From NCBI RefSeq assembly GCF_003236175.1, contig NZ_QKTW01000018.1:118299-182298 (forward strand): a stretch of DNA of 64,000 nt, in the 5' to 3' direction. A model generated the notes under the pieces. The model was given only the letters and a program-made list of their open reading frames with translations, was not told the DNA's origin and searched no databases. Shown one piece after another: positions 42,570 to 51,818 of the stretch; position 1 is the first letter of the stretch, and every line of letters starts with the position of its first letter. The translations under genes were made by a program, and so were the position numbers. Source of the stretch: Taibaiella soli (GTDB taxonomy: Bacteria; Bacteroidota; Bacteroidia; Chitinophagales; Chitinophagaceae).

Positions 42570-42742
42570 TTCTAATTGACAGTTGACAATTGACAATGGA
42601 CAGTGAGGCCTCCTCTAACTCATCCAAAGGAGGAGCATTCCAAACGCGAGCATCCACAAATTACAAAATTGACGTTTCACGTTTGACGTTTGACTTGTCA
42701 CCCTGAGCGAAGTCGAAGGGCACAACTCACCATTCACCATTG
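42570..42742. repeat. Repeat-filled gap between enolase and the septum gene
   Basis: In order it holds a TTGACAATTGACAATGGACAG repeat, a CCTCCTCTAACTCATCC-type copy (about 42609-42635), a GACGTTTCACGTTTGACG piece, and a TGAGCGAAGTCGAAG-type copy (42697-42720), then a CACCATTCACCATTGA piece. No ORF is seen. Confidence 0.75.
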
Positions 42743-42743
42743 A

Positions 42744-44546
<1,803 letters not shown>

Positions 44547-45230
44547 TTACATAATCCGCCACAAATCTCTTCGCCAGTTCTTTGGTTCAAGGAGCAGAGA
44601 AATGCTCATCAAATACTTGCAGGCCTGTTTAAAACTGCCTTCCCTTGGTACGTGCACACCCACATGGTAGTAATGAAGACTATCTGGTTTGCAGCAGCAG
44701 CCCGTCATTGACATCGTTTCCAGAATTAGTGAATTCCCGTCAAGGATACCATCATCACAGTCTGGGGACTGCATACAACGGTAATAGCTTCCCTCAAGCA
44801 GGTCGTGGAATGTATTCCATTGTTTGGTAGTCAGTTCCTGAACGCTGCTATCGATTACAGAACCGTAACGAGTTTTACGCGTTTTGCCATGTACGATTAT
44901 TGAAATGTCGGTCTTGCATCCAGCGCATTCGTCTTGTATCCATCTGCTGGTGAGCATCCATTTCCCATTGATATCTTCCAAGCGGAAAGTGAAATCGGGA
45001 TGAAATACTAAATCGACCCAGTAGCGGTATACTTCGTGTTTGAACGTATCTATATGTGGCTCACGAACTGATCGTATAAAAGCTGATTGAATAGAATCAG
45101 CATAATGCCACAACGCTTTTTCATTCGCAATACTGTCCTCTCTTTTGCTATGCGAAACAGTTTTAGGTTGCTTATGCTTGCAAGAACAAAACACACAAAG
45201 TAGAATACACAACAGGGAAAGGTATTTCAT
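44547..45230 (-). CDS. Lipoprotein of unknown function
   Basis: A 227-residue protein, not recognised. It has a lipoprotein signal (MKYLSLLCILLCVFCSC, lipid cysteine about residue 17) and a basic linker. The mature part contains RYWVDLVFHPDFTFRLEDINGKW, a pair of cysteines in DECAGCKTD, two in YYRCMQSPDCDDG and three in MTGCCCKPDSLHYYHVGVH. The number of cysteines is high for a surface protein. It is flanked by near-identical direct repeats (44336-44404 and 45291-45357), so it may be a recent insertion. No neighbours share its strand closely. Confidence 0.75.
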   Translation of the reverse strand: MKYLSLLCILLCVFCSCKHKQPKTVSHSKREDSIANEKALWHYADSIQSAFIRSVREPHIDTFKHEVYRYWVDLVFHPDFTFRLEDINGKWMLTSRWIQDECAGCKTDISIIVHGKTRKTRYGSVIDSSVQELTTKQWNTFHDLLEGSYYRCMQSPDCDDGILDGNSLILETMSMTGCCCKPDSLHYYHVGVHVPREGSFKQACKYLMSISLLLEPKNWRRDLWRIM

Positions 45231-45533
45231 ATGAGACGTTTTCTGGTTGTATTAAGCTAATAAACGACAAAACCAGAGAACATCAAAACGCGAAATCAGA
45301 TCGCCACGTTGTACCTCGCGATGACTCGCGGAGAGAACACAACCACACCGTCCCGATGAAAGAGGGATCCCGCGAAATGCGTACCTACATTTCGCGGGAC
45401 GTCTCCTTTGTCGACGTGACATGGAAAAAAACACCCCACCGTCATCCCGATGACGAGGTACGAGGAAGTGGGGATCTGATTTCGCGCCGGGAAACACTCA
45501 TAAATCATCAATCCTAACTCATCACTAAACAGC
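45231..45533. repeat. Gene-free stretch of dispersed repeats after the lipoprotein gene start
   Basis: It contains the second direct-repeat copy (45291-45357) and a hairpin with 12-bp arms TCCCGCGAAATG/CATTTCGCGGGA (45368-45379 and 45388-45399). It also has a GTCTCCTTTGTCGACGTGAC element, which is the inverted form of the ATGTCGAC/GGAGAC repeats at 12121 and 22039, and a GGGATCTGATTTCGCGCC piece. No ORF is credible. Confidence 0.75.
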
Positions 45534-45541
45534 TATATTTG
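45534..45541 (+). promoter_or_regulatory. -7 box of the XRE regulator gene
   Basis: TATATTTG is an exact TAnnTTTG match, 26 bases before the ATG at 45567. Confidence 0.5.
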
Positions 45542-45566
45542 CTATAATCAATAATACGCTGACGCT

Positions 45567-45983
45567 ATGGCAAGTAATCACAAAGCACATCACGGTAAGA
45601 ATCTGCGCAAGTTTCGCGAATGGAAAGGCTGGAAACAGGAAGCATTAGCTTTTGAGATGGGCGACGATTGGAGTCAGAAAAAGATTTCCTTGCTAGAGCA
45701 TAAAGAGACAATTGAAGATGCCATTTTGGAACAACTATCTTCTGTTCTGAAAATACCGGTGGAAGCGTTCGACGTACTGAATGAAGAACCTGGCGTCAAT
45801 TTTATCAATAGTACATTTAACGAATCCCCGGTAAACCTAAGTTCTGGTGACCAAAACAATACTTTTAATCCTTTAGAAAAATGGCTTGCTGCTTTGGATG
45901 AAAACAAGCAACTCTACGAACGCCTGCTTCAAGCGGAGCGCGAAAAAGTAGAAATGCTGCAGCAACTGCTTAAGAATAAATAA
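45567..45983 (+). CDS. XRE-family helix-turn-helix DNA-binding protein
   Basis: A 138-residue protein. Residues of about 9-70 form an XRE/Cro-type helix-turn-helix (GKNLRKFREWKGWKQEALAFEMG, then WSQKKISLLEHKETIEDAILEQLSSVL). A middle part with VNFINSTFNESPVNLSS links to a C-terminal coiled coil (KQLYERLLQAEREKVEMLQQLL), probably for dimerisation. This architecture is common among Bacteroidota regulators. It is monocistronic with its own terminator (46012-46039). The array of eleven 22-bp units with internal dyads starts 84 bases after the stop codon and could be its binding site, which is inference. Confidence 0.85.
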   Translation: MASNHKAHHGKNLRKFREWKGWKQEALAFEMGDDWSQKKISLLEHKETIEDAILEQLSSVLKIPVEAFDVLNEEPGVNFINSTFNESPVNLSSGDQNNTFNPLEKWLAALDENKQLYERLLQAEREKVEMLQQLLKNK

Positions 45984-46011
45984 ACTTCAGTTAATAAACT
46001 GTTTCTCAATG

Positions 46012-46039
46012 GCCTGACTATAACAAGTCAGGCTTTTTT
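46012..46039 (+). terminator. Intrinsic terminator of the XRE regulator gene
   Basis: GCCTGACT (46012-46019), loop, AGTCAGGC (46026-46033), then six T. Confidence 0.9.
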
Positions 46040-46066
46040 GTGGATAACCACTACCTATCGATTTGA

Positions 46067-46321
46067 TAGGTCCACCTATGGTAAAGTGTAGGTCCACCAA
46101 TGGTAAAGTGTAGGTCCACCAATGGTAAAGTGTAGGTCCACCTATGGTAATGGGTAGGTGAACCTATAGTAAAGTGTAGGTCCACCTATGGTAAAGTGTA
46201 GGTCCACCTATGGTAAAGTGTAGGTCCGCCTATGGTAAAGTGTAGGTCCACCTATGGTAAAGTGTAGGTCCACCTATGGTAAAGTGTAGGTTCACCTATA
46301 ATAAGGTATAGGTCCTCCGCG
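46067..46321. repeat. Tandem array of eleven 22-bp units with an internal dyad
   Basis: Eleven units of exactly 22 bp run from 46067 to 46308, with a partial twelfth. The consensus is TAGGTCCACCTATGG followed by TAAAGTG. Each unit contains the dyad TAGGT-N2-ACCTA. Eight of eleven units keep both arms intact, including units 5 and 11 where the two-base spacer has changed (CC to GA or TC). Units 2, 3 and 8 have one altered arm. There is no ORF across it. It is not a CRISPR, because there are no spacers. The layout suits a protein-binding array. Confidence 0.92.
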
Positions 46322-46506
46322 AAACCTGTTCCCCACGTCCTCGTTCCTCGGCCTCGGGACGGCTCATATTTTGTGTTCTGCGCGAGTGGTTTGCGGCGCC
46401 GCCGTTCCGTTGTAAGAAATAATCTTCTGCGCTTTCGCGTAAACCCACTCACGCAAAGAATTCACCATTGACCATTCACCATTGCCGATTTTCTTAAATT
46501 CGCCTT

Positions 46507-47337
46507 ATGATCTACCATTTCGTTGTAGGCGATGAAGCCGCAAAGCCACTGCAGGAAGCAATTGAAGCCGAACCATCTATGGCCGGCGAAGTGGTGGTGC
46601 TGCGAGATGTGCTGAGCGTAGGCCCGTTGCAAAAAGCCGAAGGGCAAACATTCAGCGAACTGCGTAGCGCGTTTTGGCAGGATGTAACCGGCAATGACAA
46701 AGTGAAGATTGTAGTAGACGATATGGAGCGCTTGTTAGAGATCTCCAAAGCTATGTATGAAAATGAAGACGTGAAAGCCTGGTTCTGGATGGCGCCGATT
46801 CCGGCCGATGTCTGCGCTTATCATTGGCTGCTGCATTATATGTCGAAACACATAGGGCGTTTTTATCTCATCAACATCGCAGGGTTGCCTTTCCTCGACG
46901 AAACCGGAAAAGTATTTTACCCGAAAAGCTTCAGCTATATACTTCCGAAAGAAATTATCAAAGCACGCAAACTCGCCCGACCGGTCACACCATCAGAGGT
47001 AGAAGTAGACGGTGAAGAATGGCGTAAGCTGGTGCAGGAAGATACAGGGATTCGCACTGCGGAAGGCGGTAAAAAGTTGACATCGCGCTCGGAAGATTTT
47101 TATGATAAAATTCTGACGGGTTTTTGCACGCAGCAATTCCAGAAAGCGTCCAAAGTGATCAACGCTGCCATTGCCAAACATGGCGTGCCTACCGGAGATA
47201 CCTACCTCGGCTGGCGCCTCCGCAAAATGGCCGAAGCCGGACAAATAAAATTACAAGGCGATACATCCAAAGCACTTAAAGATTTTGACGTAAAACTATT
47301 TTCGGCAGTTGTTACAGAAAATAACACATCATCATGA
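46507..47337 (+). CDS. DUF1835-domain protein
   Basis: A 276-residue protein. The N-terminal part (IYHFVVGDEAAKPLQEAIEA, VVLRDVLSVGPLQKAEG, WFWMAPIPADVCAYHWLLHYM) fits DUF1835. The C-terminal part (LTSRSEDFYDKILTGFCTQQFQKASKVINAAIAKH, GDTYLGWRLRKMAEAGQI) fits the DUF3658 domain usually found with it. The function of these proteins is not known. A TAAATTCG box, one base off TAnnTTTG, lies 5 bases before the ATG. The stop overlaps the cupin gene by 4 bases, so the two are coupled. Confidence 0.85.
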   Translation: MIYHFVVGDEAAKPLQEAIEAEPSMAGEVVVLRDVLSVGPLQKAEGQTFSELRSAFWQDVTGNDKVKIVVDDMERLLEISKAMYENEDVKAWFWMAPIPADVCAYHWLLHYMSKHIGRFYLINIAGLPFLDETGKVFYPKSFSYILPKEIIKARKLARPVTPSEVEVDGEEWRKLVQEDTGIRTAEGGKKLTSRSEDFYDKILTGFCTQQFQKASKVINAAIAKHGVPTGDTYLGWRLRKMAEAGQIKLQGDTSKALKDFDVKLFSAVVTENNTSS

Positions 47338-47699
47338 CCTTCAAACCACTCCAAACTACCGGCCACGACGAACGCGGCTTTACCGCAGAATATTACCATC
47401 CGCGGCTGGGCCAGCATCTGATCATTTTCCGCAAAGCGGGTACCGTGAGCGGTCGTCATTATCACAAAGGGTTGTCCATCAATAAAAATCCTGAAATACT
47501 CATCCTGCTTTCCGGCCACTGCATTGCTAATTGGCGCGAAGCCAACGGAACGGTAAAACATACCAAAGTGGTCATTGGTCCAACTATGATGGAAATTCCG
47601 GCATTCGAATGGCATGAAATCATTGCCGAAACCGATTGTACTTTCCTGGAATTAAATTCTTTAGCAGAACACGCGGCCGATACATATCGAACAGACTAA
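47334..47699 (+). CDS. Cupin-like protein
   Basis: A 121-residue protein with a single cupin fold. It has the first metal-binding motif as GRHYHKG (two histidines spaced as in GxxHxH-type cupins, followed by EILILLSG), and the second in IPAFEWHEIIAETDCTFLEL. Members of the 'WxcM-like' group bind nucleotide sugars, and others are dioxygenases; nothing here decides. It overlaps the DUF1835 gene by 4 bases (ATGA), indicating translational coupling and possibly a shared role. Confidence 0.75.
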   Translation: MTFKPLQTTGHDERGFTAEYYHPRLGQHLIIFRKAGTVSGRHYHKGLSINKNPEILILLSGHCIANWREANGTVKHTKVVIGPTMMEIPAFEWHEIIAETDCTFLELNSLAEHAADTYRTD

Positions 47700-47738
47700 T
47701 ATTAACGTTTTTATCCGCCAGCAAAGCCATAATAAACG

Positions 47739-47746
47739 TAACTTTG
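47739..47746 (+). promoter_or_regulatory. -7 box giving a leaderless membrane-protein transcript
   Basis: TAACTTTG is an exact TAnnTTTG match ending 6 bases before the ATG at 47752, the same geometry as for the aminotransferase at 18513. Confidence 0.6.
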
Positions 47747-47751
47747 CCGCC

Positions 47752-48396
47752 ATGAATTTTGAATTGCCATTGGTGGAGGAAAAAATTAAACCACACCAGG
47801 TCACTGCATTACATTTGATAATAGGGTTTACGCTGTGTGGTATTGGTGGAGTCTGTTTTTTGCTGGGCGCCTATTTACAGTTCTGGAGTAAAACCATTTT
47901 TCATTCGGCAGCCATTCCCGGTGGATTTTATCTGCTGGCGGGCTTGTTTATCCTCGGGGTTGCGTTCTACCGTAACCGTTGGTTACAGCAACCTGCTGTA
48001 AATTTCAAATTCCGTATTCTGGAACTTGCTTTGGTGCTGGCGCCGGCTTTGTATGTAGCTAATCTGAAATGGTGGATGCCTGCAGGTGTTTTAGGTGTTA
48101 TTGTGCTGGCAGTTTGTTTCGGCATTTATTGGGAACGCCAGAAAAACGTAACACTCACTGTAGAAGTGGCAAAAGAAGGAATTAAACTGCCGGTCATTGC
48201 CCGCAAAAGAAATATTCACTGGCAGGATGTAGAAAAAGTGCTGCTGCGTTATGGCACACTCACCATCGACTGTGTAGACAACAGTCTTTATCAGTGGAAC
48301 ATCAGCGCCAATAATGTCAACAAGGAACAGTTTGAGCTTTTCTGCCTGGAACAAATAGAAGAAGGAAAAACGAAGCGCGATAAGAATGATTGGTAG
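47752..48396 (+). CDS. Membrane protein of unknown function
   Basis: A 214-residue protein, not recognised. It has three or four hydrophobic helices (about residues 20-43, 53-74, 86-103 and 106-124). A soluble C-terminal domain follows (VTLTVEVAKEGIKLPVIARKRNIHWQDVEKVLLRYGTLTIDCVDNSLYQWNI), whose strand pattern resembles a bacterial PH-like domain. The start is supported by a -7 box 6 bases upstream. It stands alone between the cupin gene and a repeat-filled gap. Confidence 0.75.
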   Translation: MNFELPLVEEKIKPHQVTALHLIIGFTLCGIGGVCFLLGAYLQFWSKTIFHSAAIPGGFYLLAGLFILGVAFYRNRWLQQPAVNFKFRILELALVLAPALYVANLKWWMPAGVLGVIVLAVCFGIYWERQKNVTLTVEVAKEGIKLPVIARKRNIHWQDVEKVLLRYGTLTIDCVDNSLYQWNISANNVNKEQFELFCLEQIEEGKTKRDKNDW

Positions 48397-48643
48397 GCTT
48401 CGCGTTAACAGGTTAATACGTTAATCGGTTAACACGGTTTAATAGACAGTTGCTCGTGTCATGCTGAGCGAAGTCGAAGCATACTAAGGTGTCACATTGC
48501 GCAGATTGCTTCGTTCCTCGCAATGACGCGACGGGGGAAACTCACAACTCACTTTCGAAATTGACGTTTGACCAACATCGACTATTCACTATCGACCATT
48601 CACCATTCACATTTTTAATTTTGACTTTTTAATTTTTTATACA
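48397..48643. repeat. Repeat-filled gap before the radical SAM gene
   Basis: It holds TTAACAGGTTAATACG low-complexity sequence, a TGCTGAGCGAAGTCGAAGC-type copy (48457-48482), and GACGTTTGACC, CACTATCGACCATTCACC and TTTTGACTTTTTAATT pieces related to those in other gaps. No ORF is seen. Confidence 0.7.
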
Positions 48644-49927
48644 GTGTCTCCATACGTTTTATATTCAGACGGTCAGGGTAATATTTTTGAGGATACAAGC
48701 CTTTATGTGGTGGGCCGCACCGGATGGGATGCCATGCCGATACCAGAAGAAGATTGGATTGAATTGCCGGAAGGTGGTTCGCTCTATGAATTGCCCGACA
48801 GACGCGGCATTGGTATCGACGTGAAAACAGGCGAGATGCGTCTTTGTGAAAAAGGATGGGCTGTAGCTGCATTCATTCCGCCGGCGCACACAGGTTTTTA
48901 TGTTGCGGCTTTCGAAGCTATTCCTGATGCACAAACGCTGCCATTGTTTTGTTACACAGCAGTAGGTTGGTATGATGATAAATTTTTCGTTCCAGCTACG
49001 CGTATTGAGCGCGATATCCGCCAGGAATGCAAAGGTTATGATGACAACAAAGTACAGCTTGGCGTGAAAGATATGCTGGAAGCGTATCCCCACAATCGTC
49101 TGGTAAAGCATATCGCAGAAAATTGTGCGCTGACTTATCAGTGCCCGGCAGCAAGAAACTATTTTATGGGTCGCTGGGAATGTCCGATTCCTTCATCTCC
49201 GGCTTGTAATGCCAATTGTATCGGTTGTATTTCCTTCCAGCCGGAAACAGAAGAAATTTTCTCTTCGCAAGATCGTCTGACGTTTAAACCAACGGCAGCT
49301 GAGATTGTAGAATATACCGTTCCACATCTGGAAACAGCGCCTTATCCGATCGTGAGCTTTGGTCAGGGGTGTGAAGGTGAGCCTTTGCTGATGTGGGAAA
49401 CCATTCGCGAATCGATCATCGAAATCCGTAAGCATACTAAAAAGGGTAGTATCAATATCAACACCAACGGTAGTAAGCCAGATGCGGTAGCGAAATTGGT
49501 AGAAGTTGGCCTGGACAGTATTCGCGTGAGTCTGAACTCAGTTCGTAAAGATATTTATACCAAATACTACCAACCGAATAACTATAAGTTTGAAGACATC
49601 ATCGAAAGCTTGCGTATCGTACGCCAGAACGGTGGCTGGGCTTCAATCAATTATTTTGTGTTCCCTGGTATGACCGATAGTGTGGAAGAATACGAAGCAC
49701 TCCGCGAAGTGATCAAATATACCGATCTCAGCATGATTCAATGGCGTAATTTCAACATTGATCCGGATTGGTATCTTGGTAAAATCGGCGTGATGGATAC
49801 CGGCGAAAGCCTTGGTATGCGCCAACTGATGGATTTAATTCACGAAGAATTCCCTAACGTAAAATTCGGCTATTATAATCCGCCGGCAGAGCGTATGGTG
49901 AATTACGATGAGGATTTCGCACACTAG
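48644..49927 (+). CDS. Radical SAM protein
   Basis: A 427-residue protein with a GTG start. The radical SAM cluster motif is Cys188, Cys192 and Cys195 in PACNANCIGC (CxxxCxxC). Downstream are VSFGQGCEGEPLL, resembling the GGE-type SAM contact, and NINTNGSKPDAVAKLVEVGLDSIRVSLNS. The first 180 residues form an unusual N-terminal region (SPYVLYSDGQGNIFEDTSLYVVGRTGWD) of no known fold to me. Radical SAM enzymes cut S-adenosylmethionine to start radical chemistry; the substrate is unknown. No partner gene is adjacent. The proteins with this N-terminal part seem widespread in Bacteroidota. Confidence 0.85.
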   Translation: MSPYVLYSDGQGNIFEDTSLYVVGRTGWDAMPIPEEDWIELPEGGSLYELPDRRGIGIDVKTGEMRLCEKGWAVAAFIPPAHTGFYVAAFEAIPDAQTLPLFCYTAVGWYDDKFFVPATRIERDIRQECKGYDDNKVQLGVKDMLEAYPHNRLVKHIAENCALTYQCPAARNYFMGRWECPIPSSPACNANCIGCISFQPETEEIFSSQDRLTFKPTAAEIVEYTVPHLETAPYPIVSFGQGCEGEPLLMWETIRESIIEIRKHTKKGSININTNGSKPDAVAKLVEVGLDSIRVSLNSVRKDIYTKYYQPNNYKFEDIIESLRIVRQNGGWASINYFVFPGMTDSVEEYEALREVIKYTDLSMIQWRNFNIDPDWYLGKIGVMDTGESLGMRQLMDLIHEEFPNVKFGYYNPPAERMVNYDEDFAH

Positions 49928-49929
49928 GG

Positions 49930-49959
49930 GCCTCCTCTAACTCCTCCAAAGGAGGAGGA
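49930..49959. repeat. CCTCCTCTAACTCCTCC-type dispersed repeat, copy 5
   Basis: GCCTCCTCTAACTCCTCC followed by AAAGGAGGAGG, three bases after the radical SAM stop codon. The following ACGCTTAACGCGAG is shared with the copy at about 42636-42650. Confidence 0.8.
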
Positions 49960-50007
49960 CGCTTAACGCGAGTACTAGTATTTTAGTGAGTTAAAAATTG
50001 TAGGTAA

Positions 50008-50229
50008 TAAGTTGTTTTGAAAAATGGGTGCAAGGAATTGCAGGCCAATCTCAAATCAGAAATTTTCAATCTCAAATAAATAAGTTGTTTTGAAAAATGG
50101 GTGCAAGGAATTTGCAGGCCAATCTCAAATCAGAAATTTTCAATCTCAAATAAATAAGTTGTTTTGAAAAAATGGATGCAAGGAATTGGCAGGCCAATCT
50201 CAAATCAAAAATCTTCAATCTCAAATAAA
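50008..50229 (+). repeat. Three tandem repeats of 73-75 bp reaching a start codon
   Basis: Units are 50008-50080 (73 bp), 50081-50154 (74) and 50155-50229 (75). Each begins TAAGTTGTTTTGAAAAA and ends TCAATCTCAAATAAA with only a few base changes. They contain no ORF. The last A of unit 3 is the A of the ATG of the next gene, so the array is the leader region of that gene. Confidence 0.9.
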
Positions 50230-50840
50230 TGTACATCCCTGCATCATTCGGCTGGAAAGACCAGGACGCAATTCTTGATTTTATACGGCATAATAACTTT
50301 GCCGTGTTGGTAACGAATGGTGCAGACGGACGTCCGCGGGCTACACATCTGCCCTTCAGCATTGAATTGTCTGAAAATAAAATGAAACTCACCGCGCATC
50401 TGGCCAAAGCCAATCCGCAGTGGAAAGAATTTGAAGGGCAGGAAGTGCTGGTGATATTCAGCGGTCCGCATGCCTATATTTCTCCGTCCAATTACGAAAA
50501 GCAGCAAAACGTTCCCACCTGGAATTATATAGCCGTACATGTTTACGGTGCCATCGATATCGTAACCGACGAAGCCCGCGGTTTTGAAATACTGGAAACC
50601 ATGATGCGCGAAAGCGAACCAGCATTTTTGAAACAGTGGGCCACACTTTCCGAAGCTTACAAAAACGATCTGTATAGCGGGATTGTGCCTTTTGAGGTCA
50701 CCATTACCAATCTGCAGGCCGTACATAAGCTCAGCCAGAACAAAACAGAACGCGAGCAACAAAATATTATCGATGATCTTTCCGTTCAGGAAGATACCGC
50801 CGCGCAGGAAATAGCTGCTGCGATGAAAAAAATACATTAA
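50229..50840 (+). CDS. PaiB-like FMN-binding negative transcriptional regulator
   Basis: A 203-residue protein of the PaiB family with a split-barrel flavin-binding fold. It opens MYIPASFGWKDQDAILDFIR, then NNFAVLVTNGADGRPRATHLPFSI, HLAKANPQWKEFEGQEVLVIFSGPHAYISPSNYEKQQNVPTWNYIAVHVYG, all close to the PaiB pattern. B. subtilis PaiB affects sporulation and protease genes, but the role in this phylum is not known. The ATG joins directly to a tandem-repeat array upstream. It is followed by a 95-base gap and the TonB-like gene. Confidence 0.9.
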   Translation: MYIPASFGWKDQDAILDFIRHNNFAVLVTNGADGRPRATHLPFSIELSENKMKLTAHLAKANPQWKEFEGQEVLVIFSGPHAYISPSNYEKQQNVPTWNYIAVHVYGAIDIVTDEARGFEILETMMRESEPAFLKQWATLSEAYKNDLYSGIVPFEVTITNLQAVHKLSQNKTEREQQNIIDDLSVQEDTAAQEIAAAMKKIH

Positions 50841-50935
50841 TTTACTGTTTCGCCTGATTTAACAATTGCTATAGCTTCGTTCTTTCAGGGTACGGAAGAG
50901 AAGAATTAAATTTGAGGACAACGAATTTTCGCAGC

Positions 50936-51805
50936 ATGTTCGCACAAACATCTGACAATAATACAGCCGTAAATACAAAAGCCGCAGCCTGGACTGTAGG
51001 CGTGCATGTGGTATTGCTTTTACTGTTCATTCTCGTGAAATACAGCAGTCCTGTAACCGCAGCGACGCCTGTAGAAATGGGTATGGAAGTAAATCTGGGT
51101 ACCGATGCTGACGGTAGTGGTACCGATCAGCCGATGGCAATAGGTGACCCTGCACCGGATCGTTCGGAAAGAACACATCAGGCGGCAGCGCAGGAGGCCA
51201 ATGAAGAGAAAGACATGATGAAGACCGATGAAGCGGATGCTCCGGCGATCAAACCAGTGCAACCGAACACGGTAAAAAATCATAACACGCCAACAAATAG
51301 TGCAGCTACACCAAACCGTAGCCATACCCAACAGCCTACACAAACTGCAACCAATAACCATCTACAACCGCAACGTCCGCGTTATGTATATAATGGTGCA
51401 ACAGGTACAGGTGGCAATGGCGCTTCGGAAGATCATCCGGGCACCAGTGAGGGCAATACAACCGGCAATGGTGACAGAGGCGTGCCGGGCGGAACACCAG
51501 GTGCTGCGAACTATGTAGGAAGTCCTGGTCCTGGTAACGGTGGTATTAATACACAAGGATTCGGCAGCAGAGGAATTTCACCTTCCGTTTTTCAGGCAGA
51601 ATTTCATGAAGGCGGTAAAGTAGTGGCGCGTGTTACTGTAGACCGTGATGGAAATATTACGAACATTATCATTAAGAGTTCTCCTAACAATGAACTCACA
51701 CGTATTGCGAAACAAAAGCTGAGCCAGGCAAAATTTAGCAAGAGTACCGGTTCGGAGCCTGAGCAGATCGGCACTGTGACCATTGTTTTCAAAGCCCGCT
51801 CCTGA
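50936..51805 (+). CDS. TonB-like energy transducer protein
   Basis: From the ATG at 50936 the protein has 289 residues; a TTG eight codons upstream is not preferred. A single transmembrane helix (AWTVGVHVVLLLLFILVKY) is followed by a long Pro/Thr/Asn/Gly-rich periplasmic linker. A small C-terminal domain (EGGKVVARVTVDRDGNITNIIIKSSPNNELTRIAKQKLSQAKF) has the TonB/TolA-type fold pattern. It could transmit proton-motive force to outer-membrane receptors, but ExbB and ExbD genes are not in the window next to it. folC starts 13 bases after its stop. Confidence 0.78.
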   Translation: MFAQTSDNNTAVNTKAAAWTVGVHVVLLLLFILVKYSSPVTAATPVEMGMEVNLGTDADGSGTDQPMAIGDPAPDRSERTHQAAAQEANEEKDMMKTDEADAPAIKPVQPNTVKNHNTPTNSAATPNRSHTQQPTQTATNNHLQPQRPRYVYNGATGTGGNGASEDHPGTSEGNTTGNGDRGVPGGTPGAANYVGSPGPGNGGINTQGFGSRGISPSVFQAEFHEGGKVVARVTVDRDGNITNIIIKSSPNNELTRIAKQKLSQAKFSKSTGSEPEQIGTVTIVFKARS

Positions 51806-51818
51806 TTTTTTTCTTACC

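Noticed and set aside
46067-46321. CRISPR array
   Set aside because: The 22-bp units are directly contiguous with no unique spacers, and no cas gene is in the window.
46252-46452. Minus-strand ORF across the end of the 22-bp array
   Set aside because: Its product is Arg-rich, has no family features and depends on the repeat for half its length.
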